From positions 1-64,000 of the forward strand of contig JOAZ01000032.1 in NCBI GenBank assembly GCA_000720535.1: a stretch of 64,000 bases of DNA, given 5' to 3'. How positions within the stretch are numbered: the first letter of the stretch is position 1; every line of letters starts with the position of its first letter. Below, one piece after another: positions 6,767-15,380 of the stretch. A model generated the notes under the pieces. It had not been told where the DNA came from and did no database searches. It saw only the letters and a program-made list of their open reading frames with translations. This DNA comes from Streptomyces halstedii (lineage in GTDB: Bacteria; Actinomycetota; Actinomycetes; Streptomycetales; Streptomycetaceae). Both the position numbers and the translations under genes were made by a program.

Positions 6767-8368
6767 ATGACGAAACGTGCAGGCATTCTGGTCGCAGTCG
6801 GCGCCACGGTCGCCGGGCTGGTCACCGCGGTACCGTCCGCCGCGTCCACCGCACCCCCGGCCCCCGGGCCCGCCGCGTCCCTGAAGTGGACCGCCTGCGG
6901 GACCCAGGCGTATCCGGCCCTCCAGTGCGCGACCGTCCGCGCGCCGCTGGACCATGACCGGCCGTCAGGCCGCCGGATCACCCTCGCCCTCTCCCGGGTC
7001 CCGCACACGGCGAAGACCTCGCGGGGTCCCCTGCTGGTCAACCCCGGCGGGCCCGGCGGCAGCGGGCTCTCGCTGGCCGGCTTCGTGGCGTCCGCGTTGC
7101 CCGCGAAGGTCGCCGCCCAGTACGACGTGATCGGGTTCGACCCGCGCGGGGTCGGCGACAGCACCCCGTCGCTGGACTGCGTACCCGGGTACTTCGACCC
7201 GGTGCGCCCCGGCTCCGTGCCCGACTCGCTCCGCTCCGAGCGGGCCAACCGGGAGCGGGCCGCGTCCTTCGCCGCCGCCTGCGGCGAGAAGCACGGCGAC
7301 CTGCTGCCGTACATGGACAGCGTCAGCGCCGCGAAGGACCTCGACGTGATCCGCCAGGCCCTCGGCGCCCGGCAGATCAACTACTTCGGCTACTCCTACG
7401 GCACCTATCTGGGCGCGGTCTACGCCAAGCTGTTCCCGGAGCGCGTGCGGCGCCTGGTGCTGGACTCGATCGTGGACCCGGACGGCGTCTGGTACGAGGA
7501 CAACCTCGGCCAGGACTACGCCTTCGACGCGCGCCACAAGGCGTTCGCCGCGTGGGTGGCGAAGAACGACGCCACCTACCGGCTCGGCACCGACCCGGCG
7601 AAGGTCGAGGCCGCCTGGTACCGGATGCGCGACGCGGTACGGAAGCGTCCGGCGGGGGGCACGGTCGGCCCGAGCGAGCTGGAGGACATCTTCCTGCCCG
7701 GCGGCTACTACAACGGCTACTGGCCGGAACTGGCCGAGGTGTTCGCCGCCTACGTGAACGACGCGGACGAGGACGCGCTGGCCACCGCGTACGAGGACTT
7801 CGCGGCGGTCGACGCGAGCGGGGACAACGGCTACTCCGTCTACACGGCCGTCCAGTGCCGCGACGCCGCCTGGCCGCGCTCCTGGACCACCTGGCGCAAC
7901 GACACCGCGCGGGCGCACAGCAAGGCGCCGCTCATGGCGTGGAACAACACCTGGTACAACGCGCCGTGCGCCACCTGGCCGGTCGCCCCGCTGAACCCGG
8001 TGCGGGTGACCAACGACCGGATCCCCCCGGCGCTGCTCTTCCAAGCCACCGACGACGCGGCGACGCCGTACGAGGGCGGCGTCACCATGCACCGCAAGCT
8101 CAAGGGGTCGAGCCTGGTGGTCGAGGAGGGCGGCGGCAACCACGGCATCAGCCTGAGCGGCAACGACTGCCTGGACGCCTACCTGGTGGACTACCTCACC
8201 GACGGCACCCTGCCCCGCTCCGGCGGCAGCGGCCCGGACGCGGTCTGCGACGCGCTCCCGGACCCCGAACCGGCGTCCGCCGCCAAGGCGAGCACGAAGG
8301 CGGCCACATCGACGGGGTCGGCCACCAAGGGCCTGACCCTGCACGGCCTGCTCGGCACCCGGGGCTGA
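6767..8368 (+). CDS. secreted Tap/SlpD-like alpha/beta-hydrolase peptidase
   Basis: This 533-residue protein belongs to the mycelium-associated tripeptidyl-aminopeptidase group (alpha/beta hydrolase with a TAP-like C-terminal domain). It removes short peptides from protein N-termini outside the cell. A signal peptide covers residues 1-30 (MTKRAGILVAVGATVAGLV, Ala-rich cleavage region). NPGGPGGSG forms the oxyanion region. The triad is Ser210 in GYSYGTYLG, Asp430 in DDAATP and His459 in GNHGIS. The ATG at 6767 follows GGGAGG; the frame upstream is not coding. It is monocistronic and ends in a nested hairpin. The last 30 residues are an Ala/Ser/Thr-rich tail. Confidence 0.88.
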   Translation: MTKRAGILVAVGATVAGLVTAVPSAASTAPPAPGPAASLKWTACGTQAYPALQCATVRAPLDHDRPSGRRITLALSRVPHTAKTSRGPLLVNPGGPGGSGLSLAGFVASALPAKVAAQYDVIGFDPRGVGDSTPSLDCVPGYFDPVRPGSVPDSLRSERANRERAASFAAACGEKHGDLLPYMDSVSAAKDLDVIRQALGARQINYFGYSYGTYLGAVYAKLFPERVRRLVLDSIVDPDGVWYEDNLGQDYAFDARHKAFAAWVAKNDATYRLGTDPAKVEAAWYRMRDAVRKRPAGGTVGPSELEDIFLPGGYYNGYWPELAEVFAAYVNDADEDALATAYEDFAAVDASGDNGYSVYTAVQCRDAAWPRSWTTWRNDTARAHSKAPLMAWNNTWYNAPCATWPVAPLNPVRVTNDRIPPALLFQATDDAATPYEGGVTMHRKLKGSSLVVEEGGGNHGISLSGNDCLDAYLVDYLTDGTLPRSGGSGPDAVCDALPDPEPASAAKASTKAATSTGSATKGLTLHGLLGTRG

Positions 8369-8393
8369 CGCCCACGTCCCGTACGGGTCCGCA

Positions 8394-8455
8394 CCGGGGC
8401 GTACGCCAGGACGGGCCGCGTGAGCACACGAGGCCCACGCCCGCGTACGCCCCGG
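8394..8455. terminator. nested inverted repeat downstream of the Tap-like gene
   Basis: CCGGGGCGTACGC (8394-8406) pairs perfectly with GCGTACGCCCCGG (8443-8455). The loop contains further complementarity (GGGCC/GGCCC and CGTG/CACG). It lies 26 bp after the stop codon. It is probably a transcription terminator, though without a T-tract. Confidence 0.6.
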
Positions 8456-8461
8456 GGCGCG

Positions 8462-8673
8462 GGTGTCGCCTGACCGTGACGGCGGATGTACTCCGTATCG
8501 AGGTGACCGACACCCGCACCGAACGCCGCCCCGCTGGCACCCGTCGGCCCACCACCCCGCCTCCGGGCTCCGAAACCGGCTGCGGGCTCCTCCTCGTCGA
8601 GCACCTGGCCACTCGCTGGGGTGTCACTCCACGCGCCGGTGCACCTGGCAAGACGGTCTGGGCCGAGCTGTGA
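8462..8673 (+). pseudogene. fragment of an anti-sigma-factor-like HATPase protein
   Basis: The frame reads CRLTVTADVLRIEVTDT..., then GCGLLLVEHLATRWGV and GKTVWAEL before the stop. These are the last third of the HATPase_c_2 domain found in the many RsbW/SpoIIAB-like ATP-binding proteins of Streptomyces. The N box (ELVTNAxxH) and everything before it are missing. There is no ribosome site or plausible start, and the terminator-like hairpin of the preceding gene lies immediately upstream. It is best read as a 3' remnant left by a deletion. Confidence 0.7.
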
Positions 8674-8949
8674 AGGAGCCGCTGCCGGAGCCCGATCAGA
8701 CGTCCGTTCGACCGTCGTCTCGCCCCGTGTCTCCGTGACCGGTTCCGAGGTCGGCCTCTTTGGACGCAGGGCGGTTGCACGTCCACGGATCACGTAGATT
8801 GGCTGCCCGCAGGGGGAGTTGGTACGGCCGCAGGACAGGCAAGACGCTGGTGTTCATCAGGGCTTCCCTACTCGTTGATCACATGAGGGCGCATGCCGTT
8901 CCGGTCGGGCGTCAGCCGTAGGCGGCTGTGGGCGAACAAGGGGGAGACG

Positions 8950-10263
8950 ATGATCGACTACCGCAAGGCACCAGCCGCTCCGGTGTGGACGCTCGCGACG
9001 GGTGACGTCCGGGTGCCCGCAGTGGCCGGAGACGGGCCCATGACGGCTGAGCGGCTGGGTGAACTGCGCAGTGTGCTGGCCGCTCTGGCCGACGAGCCGA
9101 TCGCCACACTTGAGGTACATCCGCTGCCCGGCGGCCTCGACCGCAGTCGAGGTATCCCGCTCGATGCCGTGAGTCCCCTGGCACAGCACCTGTCGCAACT
9201 CGTCACGCAGACAGCACGGAATTCCTCCGCGGCGGCTACGGCGACCTCTGCCGGCGAGAACCTGTATCGCATGGTGGTTCCGGCGAAGGTCGCAGCCCAG
9301 CTCGGTCAGGGCACACTTCGCCCGATGATGTCGAAGGCGGTGCCCGGCGGCATCCGCGGTCCAATCGTGGACCCCATGAGCGGCATCGTCGGCGGCGCGA
9401 CGTTCGTGCCGGTCGGTAAAGCGGCAGCGGCGGGCGCAGCCGGTGGGGCCGGTGCGACGGCCGGCATCGCGGCCGCCGGCAGCGCGGCGCTCACCGTGGC
9501 CGCTCCACTCGTGCTCATGGCCGTGGCGGTGGGGGTGAGCGCGCACGCCGACCGCCAGCGCCAGCAGGCCATCGAACACATCACAGAGCTGCTGGAGCAA
9601 CTGCACGAAGAGAAGCTCGATGACGAGCACAGTGAACTCGACGGCTGCCGCGATGCCATCGACAAGGCCACCGCCATCCTGCTCGACCAAGGCAAGCTCG
9701 GCATCTCGCTGGGACTGGACTCGGCGGTGCATGCCATCAACACGGCGCTGGGCAGAGCTGATCGCCGCCTCGCCCGGTGGCGGAGCGCACTCGACAAGCT
9801 GCCCGACGGCGAGGCCGTCGAGATCGCCGTGCTGACCAAGTCGTTCCCTGGTGTCGATGACCAGGGGGGCACGTTCCGCGCCCACCTCGAACTCGCAGCC
9901 CTGGCCCTCGCGCTGAAGCGGCGGGTCGTCGTCCTGCAAGCCGTCGAGCATGCCCAGAACGACCCTGGCAACCTCTTCGAGAGCTTCACCCGCGCACTCA
10001 GGCGCGACCAACAGCGCCTCGAAGAACTGGAGTCGGGCATCGCCGGAGTCCTGGTTCGCCTGTCGTCGCTGGAGCTGGCCCGCCCGAACGGTTTGCGGCC
10101 CGTCTTCACGCCCGGCGAAGTGGATCGCCTGATGCGCGCGACCCACCGGATCCACCGGCTGGGGGACGGCATCTCGGTCGACAGCCGCGCGACAGACGTG
10201 GCGATCGAGATCGCCCGCAACAGGGACGGCTCGGTGGTCGTGTTCCCCGCGCTGCCCGCCTGA
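8950..10263 (+). CDS. hypothetical protein with Gly/Ala-rich hydrophobic stretch
   Basis: I do not recognise this 437-residue protein. ATG at 8950 follows GGGGGAG; an upstream in-frame ATG at 8893 has no ribosome site. Residues about 140-197 are Gly/Ala-rich and hydrophobic (GKAAAAGAAGGAGATAG, then APLVLMAVAVGV), long enough for a membrane hairpin of the glycine-zipper type. They are followed by amphipathic, probably coiled helices (residues 200-260 and 350-380) and an ordered C-terminus ending in GSVVVFPALPA. There is no signal peptide. The neighbouring ATPase relic suggests a rearranged locus. A membrane-active or envelope role is possible but unproven. Confidence 0.65.
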   Translation: MIDYRKAPAAPVWTLATGDVRVPAVAGDGPMTAERLGELRSVLAALADEPIATLEVHPLPGGLDRSRGIPLDAVSPLAQHLSQLVTQTARNSSAAATATSAGENLYRMVVPAKVAAQLGQGTLRPMMSKAVPGGIRGPIVDPMSGIVGGATFVPVGKAAAAGAAGGAGATAGIAAAGSAALTVAAPLVLMAVAVGVSAHADRQRQQAIEHITELLEQLHEEKLDDEHSELDGCRDAIDKATAILLDQGKLGISLGLDSAVHAINTALGRADRRLARWRSALDKLPDGEAVEIAVLTKSFPGVDDQGGTFRAHLELAALALALKRRVVVLQAVEHAQNDPGNLFESFTRALRRDQQRLEELESGIAGVLVRLSSLELARPNGLRPVFTPGEVDRLMRATHRIHRLGDGISVDSRATDVAIEIARNRDGSVVVFPALPA

Positions 10264-10286
10264 GGGCTTTTGAGAGAATTACTCGG

Positions 10287-10314
10287 CGAGTTGTCGTGTT
10301 CGCCCAACAACTCG
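10287..10314 (+). terminator. hairpin after the hypothetical gene
   Basis: CGAGTTGT (10287-10294) and ACAACTCG (10307-10314) form an 8-bp stem with a 12-base loop, starting 24 bp after the stop at 10263. Confidence 0.5.
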
Positions 10315-10460
10315 GTCGGCACCCGCGGCTTCGGCGCCGATTCCTCGTCGGCGGTCGTCGCCTCCCGTGGATCGAGGCTCAGCACAGCGAGACGTCGGGA
10401 TCCCTCAACAGGTGATGGATTGCCAGTCGGCCGCGCTCTCCTCGTACGCCGTACGCCCGC

Positions 10461-11033
10461 TCACCCCGCCGGCAACCGCCTGAGCGCCTCCGCCGCCGCC
10501 ACCCCCAGCCGGGGGTGCGGCAGAGCGGCCTCCAAGACCGGGCGGGCCCGGTCGTCGGCCAGGGTGCCCAGGCCCTCCACGCACGCGAGGGCGACCCGCC
10601 AATGCGGTTCGGCCGGGGCCAGCAGCCGGTCGAGGGTGGTGATCAGCGCGGGTACCGACTCCGGGGCCCGCAGTGCGGTCAGCAGGCGTACCGGGTGCAG
10701 GGCGTAGGCCGTACGCAGGGTGTTGGTGGCGAGCGCGGCGGCGGCCCGGGGCGTCCGGGGGTCCCGGAGCAGCAGCAGCGCGTGGGCGGCCGAGACGCAG
10801 CGCTCGGGGTCGCGGTGGTTGAGCAGGAGGACCAGTGCCTCGAACGCCCGGCGGTCGCCCCGGCAGCCGAGCCGGAACGCGGCGATCTCCCGTGCCCACA
10901 GGGGCTGTCCGGCGCTGGTGAGGGCGGCGGCCAGCTCCTCGTCGTCCTGGGTGGCGAGCAGCCGGCCGAAGAGCGGGGACCCTCCCGCCTCGTCCCGGAG
11001 ACGGTCCGTCAGCGAGCGCGACTCCTCATCCAT
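10461..11033 (-). CDS. HEAT-repeat protein
   Basis: This 190-residue protein consists of alpha-helical repeats of the HEAT type, for example DPERCVSAAHALLLLRDP and WRVALACVEGLGTLADDRARP, ending in LRRLPAG. Such proteins act as protein-protein scaffolds; no catalytic motif is present. ATG at 11033 (MDEESRSL) is preferred. A GTG eight codons upstream (11057) would overlap the 3' end of the MFS gene, and neither start has a strong ribosome site. Its start lies 10 bp after the MFS stop on the same strand, so it is probably the last gene of a TetR-MFS-HEAT transcript. Confidence 0.75.
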   Translation of the reverse strand: MDEESRSLTDRLRDEAGGSPLFGRLLATQDDEELAAALTSAGQPLWAREIAAFRLGCRGDRRAFEALVLLLNHRDPERCVSAAHALLLLRDPRTPRAAAALATNTLRTAYALHPVRLLTALRAPESVPALITTLDRLLAPAEPHWRVALACVEGLGTLADDRARPVLEAALPHPRLGVAAAEALRRLPAG

Positions 11034-11043
11034 GACGCTGAGT

Positions 11044-12474
11044 TTATCGCCGCACACGGACCGTGCGGTCCCGCGTTGCCGCAGCGGCGGTGCCCGGCAG
11101 TCCGCGGGCGCTCAGGGCTCCGGCGGCGGCCACCACCGCCAGGACCGTGAGCGCGGGCGGGACGGCGTGCGACAGCGCCTCCCGTGATCCGGAGGCGGGA
11201 CCGCCGGGCGCGCCCAGGGCCAGCAGGGCGGTCGCCACGGCCACTCCCAGGGCGGGGCCGATGTTCATCGCGGTCTGCTGGAGTCCGCCCGCGACCCCGG
11301 CGTGCCGTTCGGGCACCTGGCGTACGACGACATCCGTGGCGACGACCATCACGACACCGAACCCGGCGCCCACCAGGAGGAACGCGGTGCGGATCAGCAC
11401 CGGCCCGGGTGCCGCGCCGAGGCGGGACAACAGCAGGTCGCCCAGCGCGAGCAGGATCATCGCGCCCGCGACCGTGCGGCGCGGCCCGTACCGGCGCGCG
11501 GGCCGGACGGAGAGCGGGGCGGCCACCACCATGGCCACCGGCCCCGGCAGCGCCACCAGGGCGCAGCGCAGCGGGTCGAGGCCGAGGACGTCCTGGAGGT
11601 AGTAGACGCCGGTGAACAGGCTTCCGAACAGGGCGGCCGAGGCGGCCGTCAGGACGCCCAGTCCGGCGGCGACGCCCGGTGCGGCGAGCACTCCTGGGGG
11701 CACCAGCGGGTCCGCCGCGCTCCGTTGGCGTCTCACGAACAGGTGTCCGGCCAGCAGGGCCGCTCCGAGGCCGGTCACGGACGCGCCCGCCCCGCCGTCC
11801 CCGGACATCCCGGTGAGGGCGTACACCAGGCAGCCCACGGCGGTCGCGAGGAGGCACGCCCCCGGGAGGTCGGGCGCCGTGTCCGGACGGTGTCCGCCGG
11901 GCGCGGCGGCCCGCGCCGCGGGTTCGCGTACGGCGAGCACGAGCAGCCCGATCACCAGGGTGACCGGGACGTTGAGGAAGAAGACCGCTCGCCATCCGTG
12001 GCGGACGGCGAGCGCTCCCCCCACGAGCGGTCCCGCCGCGGCCGCCAGGCCGATGGCGCTGGTGCGCAGGGCGAGGGGCATGCCGAGCCGGTCGGGCGGG
12101 AAGGCCGCCCTGAGCATGCCGAGGGTGGCCGGTTGCAGGAGCGCGCCGCAGGCTCCCTGGGCGACACGCAGGGCGATCACGGTTCCGGTCTCCGACGCCA
12201 GCCCGATACCCGCGGAGGTCGCGCCGAATCCGAGGATCCCCACGGCGAACACCCGCCGGTGGCCGTGGCGGTCGCCGAAGCGTCCGGCGAGGACGAGCAG
12301 CGCGGCCACCGCGATCAGGTATCCGGTGCTCGTCCACTGGACCTGGGCCAAGGAGGCGTGGAGGTCCTCGCGCAGTCCGGGCTGGACCACGGTCAGTACC
12401 GTGCCGTCCAGGGCGACGACCGCCGCCCCGACGACGCTCGCGGCCAGGGTGATCCGTCTGTGGAAGGTGCTCAC
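11044..12474 (-). CDS. MFS drug/proton antiporter, DHA2-like
   Basis: This 476-residue protein has about 14 hydrophobic segments, as in the DHA2 family of multidrug exporters. The family signatures are visible: ALDGTVLTVVQPGL in the first helix, GRFGDRHGHRR between helices 2 and 3, and ALLQPATLGMLRAAFP near motif C. It should export a toxic or signalling compound using the proton gradient. The start is GTG at 12474, overlapping the stop of the TetR gene (GTGA), so it is translationally coupled to its probable repressor. The substrate cannot be told. Confidence 0.85.
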   Translation of the reverse strand: MSTFHRRITLAASVVGAAVVALDGTVLTVVQPGLREDLHASLAQVQWTSTGYLIAVAALLVLAGRFGDRHGHRRVFAVGILGFGATSAGIGLASETGTVIALRVAQGACGALLQPATLGMLRAAFPPDRLGMPLALRTSAIGLAAAAGPLVGGALAVRHGWRAVFFLNVPVTLVIGLLVLAVREPAARAAAPGGHRPDTAPDLPGACLLATAVGCLVYALTGMSGDGGAGASVTGLGAALLAGHLFVRRQRSAADPLVPPGVLAAPGVAAGLGVLTAASAALFGSLFTGVYYLQDVLGLDPLRCALVALPGPVAMVVAAPLSVRPARRYGPRRTVAGAMILLALGDLLLSRLGAAPGPVLIRTAFLLVGAGFGVVMVVATDVVVRQVPERHAGVAGGLQQTAMNIGPALGVAVATALLALGAPGGPASGSREALSHAVPPALTVLAVVAAAGALSARGLPGTAAAATRDRTVRVRR

Positions 12475-13064
12475 CGGGGATCCGGGCCGAGGTGGGCGTC
12501 GAGGAGGGTGTGCAGCAGCGGCCCGACGTCGTCTGCGCCGGTGGCGAGACGGAGGCTGCCCCACGTCCACAGCTGGGCTATGCCGTGCAGTCCCGCCCAG
12601 AGCGCACCCGCGACGAGCCGGGCGTCGGCCCCGGCGGGGTGGGGGCGGGCCCGCCCGACCGTGTCCGCGAAGAGTCCGAAGAGCGGCAGGCTGCTCTCGC
12701 GCAGACCCAAGTGACCGCTTTCGAGCAGGTCGTGACGGAACATCAGCTCGAACATGCCGCCCCGCGTCCGGGCGAAGTCCAGGTAGACCTGGCAGAGCCG
12801 CTCGACCTGGGCGCGGGGATCACGCTCCGCCTCTCCCGGCACCGCCACGTCCGCAGCCCGGTCGGCCAGGTCCGCGAACCCGGTGCGCGCGATGGCGGAG
12901 AGCAGGGACACATGCGTGGGGAAGTAGCGGCGGGGCGCACCGTGCGACACCCCGGCGGCACGGGCGATCTCGCGCAAGGTAAGGGCCTGCACCCCTCTCT
13001 CCTCGACCAGTTGGACCCCGACGGCCACCAGACGGGCTTCCAGGCCCGCGTCCTGATTCGTCAT
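12471..13064 (-). CDS. TetR-family repressor (WHG-type C-terminus)
   Basis: This 197-residue protein has an N-terminal TetR HTH at about 12-58 (ALTLREIARAAGVSHGAPRRYF) and a C-terminal ligand domain ending in WAGLHGIAQLWTWG, typical of TetR proteins with a WHG motif. It heads the operon with the MFS exporter. A 19-bp near-continuous palindrome and an extra half-site lie just upstream of its start, so it probably represses its own operon until an exporter substrate binds. Confidence 0.87.
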   Translation of the reverse strand: MTNQDAGLEARLVAVGVQLVEERGVQALTLREIARAAGVSHGAPRRYFPTHVSLLSAIARTGFADLADRAADVAVPGEAERDPRAQVERLCQVYLDFARTRGGMFELMFRHDLLESGHLGLRESSLPLFGLFADTVGRARPHPAGADARLVAGALWAGLHGIAQLWTWGSLRLATGADDVGPLLHTLLDAHLGPDPR

Positions 13065-13453
13065 GGGCCGTGTCTACCAGGAGCGGGTAGACAGTGTCTA
13101 CCCGCATCCCGGCGACGGTCGGGCGGGCACCCGTCCCGGCACATGTGGCCCACCGCACAACCACCCGGGGCTGGCGCGCTCGTTACCCGCCGGTTAATCT
13201 CAAGTGAGCGGGCAACACGCCCGCCGGCTCCGGTGGCCTGGTGACGCAGCCACCCGGAGTGCTTGTCGGTTCGGCAGTTCTGTGACGTGACTCCGGGACA
13301 GAGTCCGTCGCCCCTCCCGGCCCGGGTGTGCGCCCCGCGCGCTCCGGGAACCGTGCACCACGACACGCAACCCCCGCACGCCGCGCGCCGGTTCACCCGT
13401 GCCGCATGCGCCGCCGTGCCCCTCACAGTCGTCACTCACCCTGGAGTCCCGTG
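13065..13453. other. 389-bp intergenic region between divergent genes
   Basis: It holds the TetR operator on the left. A hairpin GCGGGC-AACAC-GCCCGC (13208-13224) is followed directly by a second imperfect stem, CTCCGGTGGC/GCCACCCGGAG (13228-13259, one bulge). The rest is GC-rich leader of the 3-hydroxyacyl-CoA dehydrogenase gene. No further gene is seen. Confidence 0.5.
13071..13104. promoter_or_regulatory. probable TetR operator with extra half-site
   Basis: GGGTAGACA-G-TGTCTACCC (13085-13103; one more pair, C/G, extends it to 13084-13104) is a perfect palindrome. A further half-site TGTCTACC lies at 13071-13078. Both are within 45 bp of the TetR start codon, as expected for an autorepression site controlling the TetR-MFS-HEAT genes. 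Confidence 0.75.
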
Positions 13454-15235
13454 ATGGACACCCCGCTCCGCACCATCGCCGTCGTCGGCCTCGGCACCAT
13501 GGGAACCGGCATCGCCGAGGTCCTGGCCCGCGCGGGCCGCGAGGTCATCGGCATCGACGTCAGCGAGGCCGCCGCCCGGCAGGCCGTCGCCTCCCTGGAA
13601 GCCTCCACCGCGCGCGCCGTGCGGCGTGAGGGGATCACGGAGCGGGAGCGGCGCGACGTCCTCGCCCGTTTCCGCACGTTCGGCGACCTCCAGGCGGCGG
13701 CGGACGCCGAACTGGTCATCGAGGTCGTGCCGGAGACGTACGAGATCAAGCAGCAGGTCTTCCGGGACCTGGACGCCGTCGTCTCGCCGGCCGCGATCCT
13801 CGCGACGGGCACCAACGCGCTGTCGGTGACCCGGCTCGCGGCGGAGTCGCGCCGCCCGGAACGCGTCCTGGGCCTGCACTTCTTCAACCCCGCCCCGGCG
13901 ATGAAGCTGGTCGAGGTGGTCTCCTCGGTGCTGACCGCCCCCTCGGCCGTCGAGACGGTCACCCGGCTCGCCCGCGAGCTGGGCAAGCAGCCGGTGGCGG
14001 TCGGTGACCGGCCGGGCTTCGTCGCGGACGGGCTGCTGTTCGGCTACCTCAACCAGGCCGCCGCCATGTACGAGGCGAACTACGCCTCGCGTGAGGACAT
14101 CGACGCCGCGATGCGGCTGGGCTGCGGGCTGCCGATGGGCCCGCTCGCCCTGCTGGACCTGATCGGCGTCGACACCGCGCGCACGGTCCTGGAAGCCATG
14201 TACTCCGCCTCGCACGACCGGCTGCACGCCCCGGCGCCGGTGCTCGGGCAGCTCAGCCGGGCGGGCCTGACCGGCCGCAAGTCCGGCCGCGGCTTCTACA
14301 CGTACGACGCCCCTGGCGGCCGGACCGTGGTGCCGGACGCGCTGACTCCGGTGGCCGGCGCGGGTGCGGTCGCCGGGCGTCCGGTGTCCTCGGTGGGTGT
14401 CGCCGGCTCCGGGACGATGGCCTCGGGCATCGCGGAGGTCTTCGCGAAGGCCGGGTACGCCGTGGTGCTCGCCGCCCGTGGCCCGGAGAAGGCGGACACG
14501 GCCAGGGAGCGGATCGCGACGTCGCTGGAGCGGTCGGTCTCCAAGGGGCGGCTGACGGCCCAGGCGCGGGACGAGACGCTCGCCCGGATCACCCTGGCCG
14601 GTTCGCTCGACGCCCTCGCCGGGGTGGATCTCGCGGTGGAGGCGGTCGCCGAGGACCTGGAGGTCAAGCGGGAGCTGTTCCGGACGCTGGACAAGGTCTG
14701 CAAGCCGGGCGCGGTGCTGGCCACCACCACCTCCTCGCTGCCGGTCGTGGCCGTGGCCCGGGTGACCTCGCGCCCCCAGGACGTCGTCGGGATGCACTTC
14801 TTCAACCCGGCGCCCGCGATGAAGCTGGTCGAGGTGGTCCGCACGGTGCTGACCGGCGACGACGCGCACGCCACGGTCCGCGAGGTCTGCGCGGCGGTGC
14901 GCAAGCACCCCGTGGACTGCGGCGACCGGGCCGGTTTCATCGTGAACGCGCTGCTTTTCCCGTACCTCAACAACGCGGTGAAGATGGTCGAGGAGCACTA
15001 CGCGACCCCCGACGACATCGACGCGGCGATGAAGCTGGGCGGCGGCTATCCGATGGGGCCCTTCGAGCTGCTGGACGTCGTCGGGCTCGACGTCTCGCTG
15101 GCCATCGAGAAGGTCCTGCACGGCGAGTTCCGCGATCCGGGGCTGGCACCGGCCCCGCTGCTCGAACACCTGGTCGCCGCGGGCTGCCTCGGCCGCAAGA
15201 CGGGGCGCGGCTTCCGGGAGTACGCCCGCCGCTGA
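13454..15235 (+). CDS. tandem 3-hydroxyacyl-CoA dehydrogenase
   Basis: This 593-residue protein is an internal duplication of a complete 3-hydroxybutyryl-CoA dehydrogenase. Each half has a Rossmann NAD(P)-binding motif (GLGTMGTG near residue 12; GSGTMASG near 316), the block HFFNPAPAMKLVEVV, and a C-terminal helical domain ending in GRKSGRGFY or GRKTGRGF. It interconverts 3-hydroxyacyl-CoA and 3-oxoacyl-CoA. Next to the ethylmalonyl-CoA genes it would supply 3-hydroxybutyryl-CoA on the way to crotonyl-CoA. The start is ATG 13454 (GTG at 13451 is adjacent). It ends directly in a strong hairpin. Confidence 0.88.
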   Translation: MDTPLRTIAVVGLGTMGTGIAEVLARAGREVIGIDVSEAAARQAVASLEASTARAVRREGITERERRDVLARFRTFGDLQAAADAELVIEVVPETYEIKQQVFRDLDAVVSPAAILATGTNALSVTRLAAESRRPERVLGLHFFNPAPAMKLVEVVSSVLTAPSAVETVTRLARELGKQPVAVGDRPGFVADGLLFGYLNQAAAMYEANYASREDIDAAMRLGCGLPMGPLALLDLIGVDTARTVLEAMYSASHDRLHAPAPVLGQLSRAGLTGRKSGRGFYTYDAPGGRTVVPDALTPVAGAGAVAGRPVSSVGVAGSGTMASGIAEVFAKAGYAVVLAARGPEKADTARERIATSLERSVSKGRLTAQARDETLARITLAGSLDALAGVDLAVEAVAEDLEVKRELFRTLDKVCKPGAVLATTTSSLPVVAVARVTSRPQDVVGMHFFNPAPAMKLVEVVRTVLTGDDAHATVREVCAAVRKHPVDCGDRAGFIVNALLFPYLNNAVKMVEEHYATPDDIDAAMKLGGGYPMGPFELLDVVGLDVSLAIEKVLHGEFRDPGLAPAPLLEHLVAAGCLGRKTGRGFREYARR

Positions 15236-15240
15236 GCGGG

Positions 15241-15279
15241 CGGCGGTGGCCGGTGCCGACCCCGCGCCGGCCACCGCCG
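15241..15279 (+). terminator. 13-bp perfect hairpin after the dehydrogenase gene
   Basis: CGGCGGTGGCCGG (15241-15253) pairs with CCGGCCACCGCCG (15267-15279) around a 13-base loop, five bases after the stop codon. Confidence 0.7.
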
Positions 15280-15380
15280 GTCCCCCGGGGGCGGGGGCCG
15301 GACGGGGCGGGCCGCCGGGAGTGTCGGGCGGTCCGCCCCCGCAGGCGCACACACGTGCGCCGATGAGCTACGTTCACACC

